Source: Chromohalobacter nigrandesensis | GTDB taxonomy: Bacteria; Pseudomonadota; Gammaproteobacteria; Pseudomonadales; Halomonadaceae | Direction of reading: 5' to 3' | DNA: 64,000 bases | Assembly: GCF_023061285.1 (NCBI RefSeq) | Contig: NZ_JAKGAM010000008.1 | Span: 78,619 to 142,618, forward strand | Shown here: in pieces, positions 41,423-51,000 of the stretch | How the letters are laid out: each line of letters begins with the position of its first letter | How positions within the stretch are numbered: position 1 is the stretch's first letter | Made by a program: the position numbers and the translations under genes | Notes under the pieces: model-generated | Databases searched by the model: none | Told to the model about the DNA's origin: nothing | What the model saw: the letters and a program-made list of their open reading frames with translations, nothing else

Positions 41423-42475
41423 GTGAAGGCCTTATTGCTTTCCGCCTACGCGGCCGTGAGTCATCGGCACTGGGCGGATGGACTGCAGCAGCAGTTCCCC
41501 GAGATCGACTGGCGACGCCTGGAGTTGCCACCTCGACACTTTCCCTGGCGGATTCGCGGTAATCCGCTGACCTGGTTGGGTCAGGAAAGCGACTGTCTGC
41601 ATGAGGACTACGATCTTGTCGTCGCCACCTCGATGGTCGATCTGGCGACCCTGGTGGGCTTGTGCCCCTCGCTGGCGCGTGCGCGCAAGGTCGTGTATTT
41701 CCACGAAAATCAGTTCGCTTATCCGCTTCCCAAGGGACAGCGCATTCGCGCCGAACCGTTGATGGTCAATCTTTACGCGGCCCTGGCGGCGGATGTCGTG
41801 GTCTTCAACAGCGCCTACAACCGCGATAGTTTGCTGAGCGGGGCGCGCGACTTCCTCAAGCGCATGCCCGAGCGTCTGCCGCTCGACGCCGTGCTGTCAC
41901 GCGTGGCCGACAAGGCCGTGGTGCTTCCCGTGCCCTTGCCCGAGGAAACACCCAATTCTGCGCGCTCGGGACGGCGAATTCTGTGGAATCATCGCTGGGA
42001 ATACGACAAGAATCCGGAGGCGTTCTTCACGGCACTGGAAACGTTGGCCAAGCACGGTATCGACTTCGAAGTGGCGGTGCTGGGGCAGCAGTTTCGCGAT
42101 CAGCCGCCGGTCTTCGAGGCGTCGCGTGCGTGGCTGGGTGAGCGCGTCGTATGCTGGGGCGAGCAACCCGGCGATGTCTACCGAGAGATGCTTGACAGCG
42201 CCGATATCGTGGTATCCACGACCGACCATGAATTTCAGGGATTGGCGGTCATGGAGGCGGTAACGCAGGGGTGTGTGCCGCTGGTGCCAGACCGGCTGTG
42301 CTTTCCCGAGTATTACGCGCCGGCGTATCGCTACGCGGGCGATCAGGCCACACTCGAGGCCACGCTGGCGCAATGGCTGACGGATCCGGCATCGCGCCCG
42401 GCGCTGCCCGATGCGCGAGCCTGGCAATGGCCTGCGTGGCGCGAGGCGTATCGCGAGGTGCTCACGGGGGCGTGA
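41423..42475 (+). CDS. Queuosine-tRNA mannosyltransferase-like glycosyltransferase
   Basis: 350-residue GT-B glycosyltransferase with the N-terminal DUF3524 signature (KALLLSAYAAVSHRHWADGL ... KVVYFHENQFAYPLPKGQ) and a GT4-like C-terminal half (RILWNHRWEYDKNPEAFF ... TTDHEFQGLAVMEAVTQGC). The family is related to animal GTDC1, which transfers mannose to queuosine in tRNA-Asp. The GTG start at 41423 matches where the family begins; an ATG at 41396 is possible. The substrate in bacteria is inferred. Confidence 0.82.
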   Translation: MKALLLSAYAAVSHRHWADGLQQQFPEIDWRRLELPPRHFPWRIRGNPLTWLGQESDCLHEDYDLVVATSMVDLATLVGLCPSLARARKVVYFHENQFAYPLPKGQRIRAEPLMVNLYAALAADVVVFNSAYNRDSLLSGARDFLKRMPERLPLDAVLSRVADKAVVLPVPLPEETPNSARSGRRILWNHRWEYDKNPEAFFTALETLAKHGIDFEVAVLGQQFRDQPPVFEASRAWLGERVVCWGEQPGDVYREMLDSADIVVSTTDHEFQGLAVMEAVTQGCVPLVPDRLCFPEYYAPAYRYAGDQATLEATLAQWLTDPASRPALPDARAWQWPAWREAYREVLTGA

Positions 42476-42500
42476 TGATGCACGCATCACCACGCTGCCT

Positions 42501-43139
42501 TCATGCGATCTCGGTCTTGTCCTTGTACTCGCAGAGGTCCTCGATCACGCAACTTCCGCAGCGGGGCTTGCGCGCCACGCAAGTATAGCGCCCGTGTAGA
42601 ATCAGCCAATGATGCGCGTCGTGCAGAAAGTCCTTGGGCACGTGGCGCATCAGCTTTTGTTCCACCTCCAGAACGTTCTTGCCCGGCGCGATCCGCGTGC
42701 GGTTGGCGACGCGAAAGATATGCGTGTCCACCGCCATGGTCGGCTGGCCGAAGGCGGTATTGAGGATCACGTTGGCGGTCTTGCGGCCGACCCCGGGCAG
42801 CGCTTCCAGCGCCTCTCGCGTATCGGGTACCTCGCCGCCGTGACGCTCGAGCAGCAGGTGGCAGGTTTTCATCAGGTTGTCGGCCTTGCTGTTGTAAAGG
42901 CCGATGGTCTTGATCTTGTCCTTGAGCCCGTCGAGTCCCAGGTCGAGGATGCCCTGCGGGGTGTTGGCGATGGGAAACAGGTGCGCGGTGGCCTTGTTAA
43001 CGCCGACATCCGTGGCCTGGGCCGAGAGCAACACTGCCGTCAGTAGCTCGAACGACGTTTGCCAGTGCAGCTCCGTCGTCGGTGTCGGGTTGTTATCGCG
43101 TAGGCGCGAAAAGATCTCGTAGCGTTTTTGAGCGTTCAT
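42501..43139 (-). CDS. nth: Endonuclease III
   Basis: Base-excision DNA glycosylase/AP lyase for oxidised pyrimidines. The 212-residue protein has the HhH LPGVGRKTANVIL with catalytic Lys, catalytic Asp in VDTHIFRVANR, and the C-terminal [4Fe-4S] loop C-X6-C-X2-C-X5-C (CVARKPRCGSCVIEDLC). It lies 7 nt downstream of the RnfB-like gene. Confidence 0.97.
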   Translation of the reverse strand: MNAQKRYEIFSRLRDNNPTPTTELHWQTSFELLTAVLLSAQATDVGVNKATAHLFPIANTPQGILDLGLDGLKDKIKTIGLYNSKADNLMKTCHLLLERHGGEVPDTREALEALPGVGRKTANVILNTAFGQPTMAVDTHIFRVANRTRIAPGKNVLEVEQKLMRHVPKDFLHDAHHWLILHGRYTCVARKPRCGSCVIEDLCEYKDKTEIA

Positions 43140-43146
43140 GGGCGAA

Positions 43147-44172
43147 TCAAGTCGATGAGGGAGAGTCGAGCGCGGCGCGTGCGGCGTCGAGCATGCGCTG
43201 GGCTTCGTCGACCTGGCCATACGCGGCCTCGAGGCTGGCGGCATCGCCATGGCGCTGGGCATGCGTGACTTGTTGGCGAGCCTTGCGCAGTGCCTGCTCG
43301 GCCGCCTTGACCGCCATGCGGCGATGGTGCGTGGCAGTGGTCTCGGCACGCGGTGCCTGTGCGTCGCCGAGTTGCCGGTCAATATCCGTTAGACGCGCGG
43401 TCAGTGTCTCGGCGCGTTCATCGAGCGCTCGGCTTGCCTCGGCGTCCAGGTCGCCGCGCTGGCGTTGACGTTCCACGCGCTTGAGTCCGGCAACCAAGGT
43501 TGCCCGTGTCGCCTTGAGGGCCGTGGTATCCACGCTGGCGGTGTCGTCCTGTTGCGTCGATTGCGCAGGGGCCGTCTCACGCTTGGCTTTTGCCGCCACG
43601 GCCGCCTGGCGACGTTCGCGCTTGCGGCGTTTCTCCTCTGCCTGGCGGGCAAGGCGCTGCTGACGTGCCTCGTAGCGTTGGCGTCCCAGTGTGGCACGCT
43701 TGGTCAGGTAGGCGTCTTGCTGGGCCTGGGTACTTGCCGCGAGCCATTCGGGGTGCGGCAGAATGTCGATACAGTCCACGGGGCAGGGCGCGACACACAG
43801 CTCGCAGCCGGTACATTCGGACTCGATCACCGTATGCATCTGCTTGGCAGCGCCGAGGATGGCGTCTACCGGGCACGCCTGGATGCACTTGGTGCAGCCG
43901 ATGCACTCTGCCTCGCGAATGTACGCCACTTTCGGCGATTGCGCCGGTTCCGCGAGGGGTTGACGCGACTGGCCGGTCAGTTCGGCGAGTCGCACCATGG
44001 CGGCCTCGCCGCCGGGCGGGCACTTGTTGATCGCTTCACCCGCCGCGATGCCTTCGGCATAGGGGCGGCAACCGGGATGCCCGCACTTGCCGCATTGCGT
44101 CTGCGGCAATTCGGCGTCGATACGCTCGATGCTGATCTCGGCTACCAGATGATTTCCGAATGAACGGGACAA
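43147..44172 (-). CDS. RnfB-like ferredoxin without membrane anchor
   Basis: 341 residues. An Fe-S domain starts almost at the N-terminus ([21 protein letters not shown]). Two 4Fe-4S ferredoxin motifs follow ([13 protein letters not shown] and [13 protein letters not shown]). From about residue 160 there is a long charged Ala/Arg/Gln-rich coiled tail. Standard RnfB/RsxB has an N-terminal membrane helix, absent here, and the other rnf genes are not in the window. Linked to nth as rnf operons often are. Confidence 0.82.
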   Translation of the reverse strand: MSRSFGNHLVAEISIERIDAELPQTQCGKCGHPGCRPYAEGIAAGEAINKCPPGGEAAMVRLAELTGQSRQPLAEPAQSPKVAYIREAECIGCTKCIQACPVDAILGAAKQMHTVIESECTGCELCVAPCPVDCIDILPHPEWLAASTQAQQDAYLTKRATLGRQRYEARQQRLARQAEEKRRKRERRQAAVAAKAKRETAPAQSTQQDDTASVDTTALKATRATLVAGLKRVERQRQRGDLDAEASRALDERAETLTARLTDIDRQLGDAQAPRAETTATHHRRMAVKAAEQALRKARQQVTHAQRHGDAASLEAAYGQVDEAQRMLDAARAALDSPSST

Positions 44173-44334
44173 ACGATGACTCCGGGGTCGAAGAATCCGC
44201 CATTATAAACCTTCATGATCGCTACCCCAACGCGAATGCGCGACCGCCGCCGCGGACTCACATGATGTCAACCATGCCTTGTTGCCAATGTGAGTGAGGA
44301 AAGAATGTTTTAAATTCCCCTCCATTACGCTATA

Positions 44335-44359
44335 AATGATAACAGTTATCGTTATCATT
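44335..44359. promoter_or_regulatory. Fur box upstream of the ECF sigma factor
   Basis: Palindromic arms AATGATAAC (44335-44343) and GTTATCATT (44351-44359) with AGTTATC between, matching the Fur operator consensus. TATAAA at 44331-44336 may be the overlapping -10. The site lies 40 nt before the sigma factor start, so iron-replete Fur would block it. Confidence 0.9.
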
Positions 44360-44398
44360 GAAGGTCTTGATATCTCTACAAGGCAGGAGGCCGGGGCA

Positions 44399-44908
44399 GT
44401 GGATGCGTGTGAATGGAAAACTGAACTCAAGGATATCTTCGCCAACCACCGACCGCGACTTTGCTCCCTGGCAGCGAGAATCCTGGGACCGGATCAGGCA
44501 GACGATGTCGTGCAGGATGCCTATCTCAAGATTTCACAGGCGCACTCCGCCTTCGCCATCAAGCAGCCGTTGGCCTATGCCTGCCGCGTGGTGCGCAACC
44601 TGGCGATCGACCGGCAGCGGCGCTGCCAGTTCGAGTCGACCCTGTTCAGGGCAGAGGAGCAGGGCGCGGCGGTGGCCGCGCCGACAGGCTCTCCCGAAGC
44701 GATCGAGATCGATCGCGAGGAATTGGTGCGGGTCGCGCAGGCGCTGGACGAATTACCCGAGCGCACGCGTCGGGCCTTCGAGCTGTATCGCATGGGCGGA
44801 CACACCCAACGTGACGTGGCCGAACAGCTAGGGGTATCCACCACACTGGTCAATTTCATGATCCGCGATGCGCTCAGTCACTGCCGGGATTCGTTGCACG
44901 CCGGTTGA
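44399..44908 (+). CDS. ECF sigma factor, PvdS/FecI class
   Basis: 169-residue extracytoplasmic-function sigma factor. Region 2 (DQADDVVQDAYLKI ... AYACRVVRNLAIDRQRR) and region 4 (ALDELPERTRRAFELYRMGGHTQRDVAEQLGVS) have the iron-starvation sigma pattern. The GTG at 44399 follows AGGAGG by 8 nt; an ATG inside the Fur box is unlikely. It opens the siderophore island and probably drives the IS-box promoter before mbtH. Confidence 0.92.
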   Translation: MDACEWKTELKDIFANHRPRLCSLAARILGPDQADDVVQDAYLKISQAHSAFAIKQPLAYACRVVRNLAIDRQRRCQFESTLFRAEEQGAAVAAPTGSPEAIEIDREELVRVAQALDELPERTRRAFELYRMGGHTQRDVAEQLGVSTTLVNFMIRDALSHCRDSLHAG

Positions 44909-44991
44909 TCCCAGCCGTCTCATCCTCATTCGCCGTTTTGTTACACTGGTTTCAAGGCCGTTGACAGGGCCGGCTACCTTGGTGAGACGTA

Positions 44992-45198
44992 ATGACGATA
45001 ATGAACGATAACGATGCCCTCTGGCATACGGCGCTCGGCTGGCTCATGCGACAGCATGACAGCGACCTGGATGAGGCGGAGCGCGAGGCCCTGCATGCCT
45101 GGTTGGCGGCCTCCGCCGAGAATCGAGCGGCGTATCGAGAAGCCGAGCGATTATGGACGCTGACGGGCCTGATCCCGCCCGCTGATGAGCGTCACTGA
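44992..45198 (+). CDS. FecR N-terminal (DUF4880) domain only
   Basis: 68 residues covering just the cytoplasmic sigma-binding domain of FecR (ALGWLMRQHDSDLDEAEREALHAWL ... NRAAYREAERLW). Full FecR proteins are about 320 residues with a membrane helix and periplasmic domain; none follows here before the stop. It may be a truncated relic or a minimal cytoplasmic modulator of the adjacent sigma factor: in E. coli, N-terminal FecR fragments alone activate FecI. No FecA-type receptor is nearby. Confidence 0.82.
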   Translation: MTIMNDNDALWHTALGWLMRQHDSDLDEAEREALHAWLAASAENRAAYREAERLWTLTGLIPPADERH

Positions 45199-45250
45199 CA
45201 CTTTCCTGCCTAATTCGCCCCCCTTTCCCGCCGATCTCTTTTGGCCGATC

Positions 45251-45276
45251 GCTAAATTCCGATCTTCCTCACTCGT
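45251..45276 (+). promoter_or_regulatory. PvdS-type iron-starvation promoter (IS box) before mbtH
   Basis: GCTAAATTCC (45251-45260) and CGT (45274-45276), with 16 nt between TAAAT and CGT. This is the spacing and sequence of PvdS-dependent promoters in Pseudomonas (TAAAT-N16-CGT). It lies 64 nt before the mbtH start. Confidence 0.8.
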
Positions 45277-45339
45277 CATTTGAAATGAGAAGCAATCACA
45301 TCCGCTTCTTTGCGTTCATGCAATGACGAGGTGAGCATC

Positions 45340-45585
45340 ATGACAAGCTGTTTCGATCGCGAGGACGGGGTTTTCCGCGTCCTGGTCAATCACGAAGAGC
45401 AGTACTCCCTGTGGCCAGAGTGGAAGGCGATTCCCGAGGGCTGGGCGGATACCGGTGTACTCGGCGACAAGGCAACCTGTCTCGACTACGTGGAGAAGAC
45501 CTGGACCGACATGCGCCCGCTCTCGCTACGCCAGTGGATGGACGAGCAGCAAGCCGTTGAGGCGGAGCAGGCGGATGCAGGTTAA
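45340..45585 (+). CDS. MbtH-like NRPS accessory protein
   Basis: 81-residue MbtH family protein that binds adenylation domains and aids their folding and activity. Conserved residues: [17 protein letters not shown], and [13 protein letters not shown]. The ATG at 45340 follows GAGGTGA. It is the first gene of the NRPS operon and overlaps the thioesterase by 11 nt. Confidence 0.95.
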   Translation: MTSCFDREDGVFRVLVNHEEQYSLWPEWKAIPEGWADTGVLGDKATCLDYVEKTWTDMRPLSLRQWMDEQQAVEAEQADAG

Positions 45586-46315
45586 GCGGTTGAAACTGCT
45601 CTGCCTGCCCTGTGCCGGCGCCAGCGCCACCATGTATCTACGCTGGAAGCGCCGGTTGCCCGCGTGGATCGAGGTGCACCCCGTCGAACTACCCGGGCGT
45701 GGAGAGCGCCTGAGTGAACCGTTCACCGACGACTTCGAAGCCCAGGTCGTGCGACTGTGCGAAGAGCAGGCGACGCGGTTGCGCGGCGACTTTGCCCTGT
45801 TCGGCCACAGCATGGGGGCGCTACTGGCTTACGGTATGGCGGTTCGCTTGCGCGATGTGGGGCGCCCTCAACCGCAGATGCTATTCGTTTCGGGAAGCGC
45901 GGCACCCTCCATACGTGACCCTGAGCGATTGGCGGGTCTGGACAATGACGAAGCCCTGATCGCGGATTTGCGCCGACAGGGAGGCACGCCTGAGGAAGTG
46001 TTCGAAAGCCCTGAGCTGTTGCGCCTCACTCTCGACGCGTTGGCAGCAGACTATCGGCTTTGCCGACGTTTCCGCTATCGCGGTGGGCCGCCGCTCGACT
46101 ATCCGCTACAGGCCTTCGCGGGGCACGACGACGATATCGAGCGCGAGCGCCTGGAGGCGTGGCGACGCGAAACGGGCGGGGCGTTTTCGCTGGACTGGTT
46201 AGAGGGAGGGCACTTCTTCATCCGCCACCAAGAGGGGAAAGTGCTGGCGACTATCGAACGGGCGCTGGCCCGACGGCTAGAGGAGGAGCCTCATGCAGCG
46301 CCTGCGGCTAGCTGA
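45575..46315 (+). CDS. Type II thioesterase of NRPS
   Basis: 246-residue alpha/beta hydrolase of the GrsT/TycF editing class that clears misprimed or stalled carrier domains. The nucleophile elbow is [10 protein letters not shown], the acid is likely in AGHDDDIER, and the histidine in [10 protein letters not shown]. Start and end both overlap neighbours (mbtH by 11 nt, PPTase by 23 nt), indicating tight coupling. Confidence 0.92.
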   Translation: MQVKRLKLLCLPCAGASATMYLRWKRRLPAWIEVHPVELPGRGERLSEPFTDDFEAQVVRLCEEQATRLRGDFALFGHSMGALLAYGMAVRLRDVGRPQPQMLFVSGSAAPSIRDPERLAGLDNDEALIADLRRQGGTPEEVFESPELLRLTLDALAADYRLCRRFRYRGGPPLDYPLQAFAGHDDDIERERLEAWRRETGGAFSLDWLEGGHFFIRHQEGKVLATIERALARRLEEEPHAAPAAS

Positions 46316-46961
46316 AAAGGCGCCCACGGGGCTCGAGGTCTGGTGCTTGGCGCTCGACTTGAACGCCCCGGTAGTCGATGAGGACTATCGACTGCTGAAC
46401 CGAGCCGAGTGGCAGCGCGCCCAGCAGTTTCGACATCACGCCGATGTGGTGCGCACCGTGGCGACACGCGCTGCCCTGCGGCGGCGGCTATCGGCACACA
46501 CCGGCGTGGCGGCAGACAAACTGGTGTTCACCCATAACGCCTACGGCAAACCACGGCTGAAAAGCGTTGATGGGCCTGCCTTCAATGTCTCGCATTCCGG
46601 TGATGTCGCCCTGATCGCGCTAGCTTCCGGTGGTGCGGTGGGGGTCGATATCGAGCGTCGTCGACCCGAAGCCGAGCTTGTGTCACTGAACGACCTGGTT
46701 CTCTCGCCGAGCGAGCGACGCACTCTCGATAGCGGCGGCGCCGTGTTGCCCTTCATCGAGCGCTGGGTGATTAAAGAAGCCGTGCTCAAAGCCTTGGGGC
46801 TGGGGATTGCCGACCATCTGCAGGCACTCTCGATCACTCCCTCATTAGGGCCGCCAACTACTTACCATCTTGAGCACTCGCTTAGCGTTTCATCACCTTT
46901 GCGCGCATGGCCGCTGCCGGCGCCGAGTGGCTATGCCGCCGCCCTGGGATATGTCGATTGA
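46293..46961 (+). CDS. Sfp-type 4'-phosphopantetheinyl transferase
   Basis: 222 residues. It converts apo carrier domains of the NRPSs to holo form. Sfp-class motifs: FNVSHSGD, GVDIERRRP (Mg-binding acids) and ERWVIKEAVLKALGLG (usual WxxKEAxxK). Preceded by GAGGAGGAG inside the thioesterase end. Confidence 0.92.
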   Translation: MQRLRLAEKAPTGLEVWCLALDLNAPVVDEDYRLLNRAEWQRAQQFRHHADVVRTVATRAALRRRLSAHTGVAADKLVFTHNAYGKPRLKSVDGPAFNVSHSGDVALIALASGGAVGVDIERRRPEAELVSLNDLVLSPSERRTLDSGGAVLPFIERWVIKEAVLKALGLGIADHLQALSITPSLGPPTTYHLEHSLSVSSPLRAWPLPAPSGYAAALGYVD

Positions 46962-47036
46962 GGCTATATCGGTCCGAGCCATGTTCACACCGCCCCAGGC
47001 TAACGCGGACGCAACGACTTTTCAGGAGATTCAACG

Positions 47037-48038
47037 ATGAATAGCCATAATGCAACATCAACACAACACACTACCGCCGACTTCGAGCGACAAGGACCTG
47101 CCGATTCGGAGCTACCCATTGTGATGTCGCCCGCTTACCCAGGGCAGCCGCTGTTGGAAGCCTTTGGCGATTTACGTGCTGATATTGAGTCCCTGGTGAC
47201 CAGAGGCGGCGGGGTGCTGCTAAGAGGCTTCAATGTCCCTACCGTTGACGATTTTCAGCAGTTTGCCGCAGCCTTTGGTCATCCACTATTGAGTTATGAG
47301 TTCGCCTCAACGCCACGCTCAGCGGTGTCATCGGGCATTTATACCTCCACCGAATACCCCGCCCACCAACATATTCCCCTCCACAATGAGCAGGCCTACA
47401 CCCGCGAGTGGCCGATGAAAATCTGGTTCCACTGTGTCACCGCTGCGCCTGAGGGGGGCGAAACCCCGATCGCCGATAGCCGCGCCATTTATCGCCGTAT
47501 GCCGGTAGATATTCGTGAACGTTTCGAGCCTGGCATTCTCTATGTGCGCAACTACGGCGATTTCGATATGCCTTGGCAAAAGGTGTTTAACACCGAAGAC
47601 CGCAGCGAAGTAGAGGCGTTCTGCCAACGCGCGGGGATTCGTTGTGAGTGGAAACCCGATGGCGACCTGCGCACCACCCAGCTATGCCAAGGCATGGAGA
47701 CCCATCCGGTCACCGGCGAACGCGTTTGGTTCAACCAGGGCCATCTCTTCCATGTCTCCAACCTGCAGCCAGAGGTACGTGAATCGTTGGAGGAGATGCT
47801 CGACCCCGAAGACATGCCGCGCAACGTCTTCTTCGCCGATGGCAGCCCCATCGACGATGCCATCTTCGACGAGGTACGCAGCGTACTGGCCGAAGAGACG
47901 GTGATGTTCCCCTGGCAATCTGGCGATGTGCTGATGCTCGACAACATGCTGGTTGCCCATGCCCGCACGCCGTTCAAGGGACCCCGCAAAGTGGTCGTGG
48001 CCATGGCGGAGGGCCACGGCAACCTCTCCAACGACTGA
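47037..48038 (+). CDS. TauD/SyrP-like Fe(II)/2-oxoglutarate hydroxylase, candidate Asp beta-hydroxylase
   Basis: 333-residue TauD-superfamily enzyme. Iron ligands are likely His116-x-Glu118 (LHNEQAY) and His308 (VAHARTPFKGPRKV), with Arg317 as the oxoglutarate anchor. SyrP of the syringomycin system, which hydroxylates carrier-bound aspartate, has the same HxE variant. Next to an Asp-type adenylation domain, beta-hydroxylation of tethered Asp is the best inference. CAGGAGATT precedes the start; the gap from the PPTase is 75 nt. Confidence 0.85.
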   Translation: MNSHNATSTQHTTADFERQGPADSELPIVMSPAYPGQPLLEAFGDLRADIESLVTRGGGVLLRGFNVPTVDDFQQFAAAFGHPLLSYEFASTPRSAVSSGIYTSTEYPAHQHIPLHNEQAYTREWPMKIWFHCVTAAPEGGETPIADSRAIYRRMPVDIRERFEPGILYVRNYGDFDMPWQKVFNTEDRSEVEAFCQRAGIRCEWKPDGDLRTTQLCQGMETHPVTGERVWFNQGHLFHVSNLQPEVRESLEEMLDPEDMPRNVFFADGSPIDDAIFDEVRSVLAEETVMFPWQSGDVLMLDNMLVAHARTPFKGPRKVVVAMAEGHGNLSND

Positions 48039-48083
48039 ACACAACGCCTCACCCTTCGGCCCGGAGTTCCAGCAGGTACGCAT

Positions 48084-51000
48084 ATGAAGACGCACGTCCA
48101 GACAAGTAACCGTCAACCATCCCACACCGATGTCAATCATGGCTTCGTCGAGCATTTAAGCCGCCTGGCCCGGGAAAGGCCCAGCGACAGGGCGCTTGTC
48201 GTGGTAAATGCTCAAGGGGAAACCATTCTCGACTACGCCACCCTGGAGCGGCGTTCCCGCGCCTTGGCCAGCGAGCTCCAGCAGCGGTTTCCGGCTGGCG
48301 AGCGTGCCTTGATCCTGCTGGATAACGATGAGCACTACGTGGTGGCGTTCTTCGCCTGCCTGTATGCCGGAGTGATTGCGGTACCGGCCTTTCCACCGGA
48401 GTCGGCCAAGCAGCAGCACCTGGCACGTCTGCTGGCCATTGCCGCCGACTCCCAGGCCGCCTGTGTACTCACTTCAACGATGATTATCGATGTGGTCGCA
48501 TCCACAAGCGAAGGCTTCGGTAGCGCTGAATTGATCGCCGTGGATGGTGTCGATGAGGCCCGCGCTGAATACTGGGTCGAGCATCGCCCAAAGCGTGATG
48601 ATATCGCCTTTTTGCAATACACCTCAGGCTCCACGGCCGCGCCCAAAGGCGTCATGGTCAGCCATGGCAACCTGATGGCTAACGAGCGCGCCATCGAGAC
48701 GGGCTTCTCGGTTGGTGCCGACGATGTCTTCGTCAGTTGGCTGCCGCTCTATCACGACATGGGCCTGATCGGTGGCCTGCTGCAGCCCATCTACTGCGGT
48801 ATTCCTGCGGTATTGATGAGCCCGACCTTCTTTCTGCAGCGGCCGGTTCGCTGGCTGGAAGCGATTTCCCGTCACCGAGGGACCGTCAGCGGTGGCCCCG
48901 ATTTCGCCTATCGACTGTGCCTCGAGCGCATTCGCGACGAACGGATTGAAGCGCTCGACTTATCCAGCTGGCGGGTCGCGTTCTCGGGCGCCGAGCCGGT
49001 ACGCCACGCTACCCTCACTGGCTTTATTGAACGCTTCCGCCCGGTGGGCTTCGCCGCTGACACCGCAGCTCCCTGCTATGGCTTGGCTGAAGCCACGTTA
49101 CTTGTCAGCTGCAATTCACGCGGCACAGGCGTGGTGGGCACGGCTTTTTCTCAAGCCTCGCTGGCCCAGGGCCATGCCAGCCCCACGGAGGATGGCAACA
49201 TCCTGGTGGGCTGCGGTACGCCGCTCCCCGACCACGCTATCGATATCGTCGATCCCCAGAGCCGCCAAACCGTGCTGGCTGGCGAGGTGGGCGAGATCTG
49301 GGTCAATGGGCCCAGTGTGGCACATGGGTATTGGCAGAATCCCGAGGCAACGGCGAAAACTTTTGTCACCCGGGATGGGGTTAGCTGGCAGCGTACCGAT
49401 GCTCATGACAACGGGGCCCGAGACGATCGCTGGCTGCGCACCGGCGATCTAGGCTTTTTGCACCAAGGGCAGCTGTATATCGCCGGGCGTATTAAAGACC
49501 TGATCATTCTGCGCGGCCATAACGTCTATCCCCAGGATATCGAGAGCGCTATCGAGGCGGAAGTGGAAGCGGTGCGTAAGGGGCGCGTGGCGGCCTTTGC
49601 CGTGACTACCCCGGAAGGCGCCGAGGGGATCGGTGTCGCGGCAGAAGTCTCCCGTGGTATGCAGAAGCTGGTGCCCGCCGAGAAGCTGGTCGAAGCGTTA
49701 AGCGAGGCAGTCGGCAATGCCTGCCATGAGACACTTTCGGTAGCGTTACTGCTCAACCCCGGCGGCCTCTCCAAGACCTCCAGCGGCAAGTTACAGCGCA
49801 GCGCCTGCCGCCAAGGCTGGGAGGCGGGGAGCCTGGATGCCTACGCCATTCACGCCTTTGGGCATTTTGTCAGCGGTGGCGACGATGACGCCAGTGAGGG
49901 AAAGGCATCGCAATCTACTGCGGAAGCTGGGAGCGAAACCGAGCAGACGTTAGCGAAGCTTTGGCGACAAGTGCTGGGAGGCAACAAGGAAACGCCACTG
50001 GGGAGCAATGCCCACTTCTTTGCTAGTGGGGGTAATTCTCTGGCGGCGGTGCGGCTAGCCGCCGCCATCAGTGATTACTGGGGTGTCGAGGTATCGCTGC
50101 ACGCACTGTTCGAGCAACCGCGCTTGTCTGCCATGGCTAAAGCTATCGAAGCATGCCTGGCGGCATCATCGGATCAATGGGCGCTGGCCATCCCCCGTCT
50201 TGACGATGATCAACGTCAAAGCGATATACCGCTGTCAGAAGGGCAGCGTAGCCTATGGCTTACATGGCAGCTCGATCACCAGAGTGCTGGTTACAATATG
50301 GCGGGGGCACTGCACTTCAAGGGGGAGGTGGATTTATCGGCGCTCAATGCAGCGCTGGAGGCCCTGGTTCAGCGCCATGATATTTTGCGTACTTACTACC
50401 CCTTGAGTGAGGCGGGAGAACCTGTTCAGCGGCTAGCGCAGGACTGGAGTCCTGAGCTGATCTGTAATGATATACCCGGCGATACCGCGGATGAACAGGA
50501 GCAGGTCCTGCATGACACACTCACCAAACTGGCGCGGCAACCTTTTGATCTTGAACAGGCGCCTCCCTTAAACGTCGCCCTCTACCGCTTGTCCACGGAG
50601 CACCATGTGTTAGCTGTCGTTCAGCACCACATTGCTGGCGATGGATGGTCAGTACAAGTGCTCATCGATGATCTATGCGCACTTTATGAGGGCGCCTGCA
50701 CACAGCGAGAAGTCAAACTTGCACCACTTCCAATACAGTTCGCAGATTATGCGGGCTGGCAGCAGCGTCAGCAGCATGGCAGTGAGCGACAGAGCCAACT
50801 TGCTCACTGGTGTGAACGCCTCGCCGGGGATCATCCCCCGCTAGCATTGCCTTTGGATCGTCCACGCCAAGCGCTGTCCGCACCCAGAGAAGGCCAACTA
50901 CGTTTTACGCTACCAGGTGAGTTGAGCGAGCAGCTACGCAGCTTATCCCGTGAACGAAGCGTTTCGCTCTACGCTGTGATCTTGGCACTATTAAAGCTGA

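Noticed and set aside
44203..44445. 80-codon minus-strand frame over the Fur box
   Set aside because: Overlaps the sigma factor regulatory region and start; no family or ribosome site.
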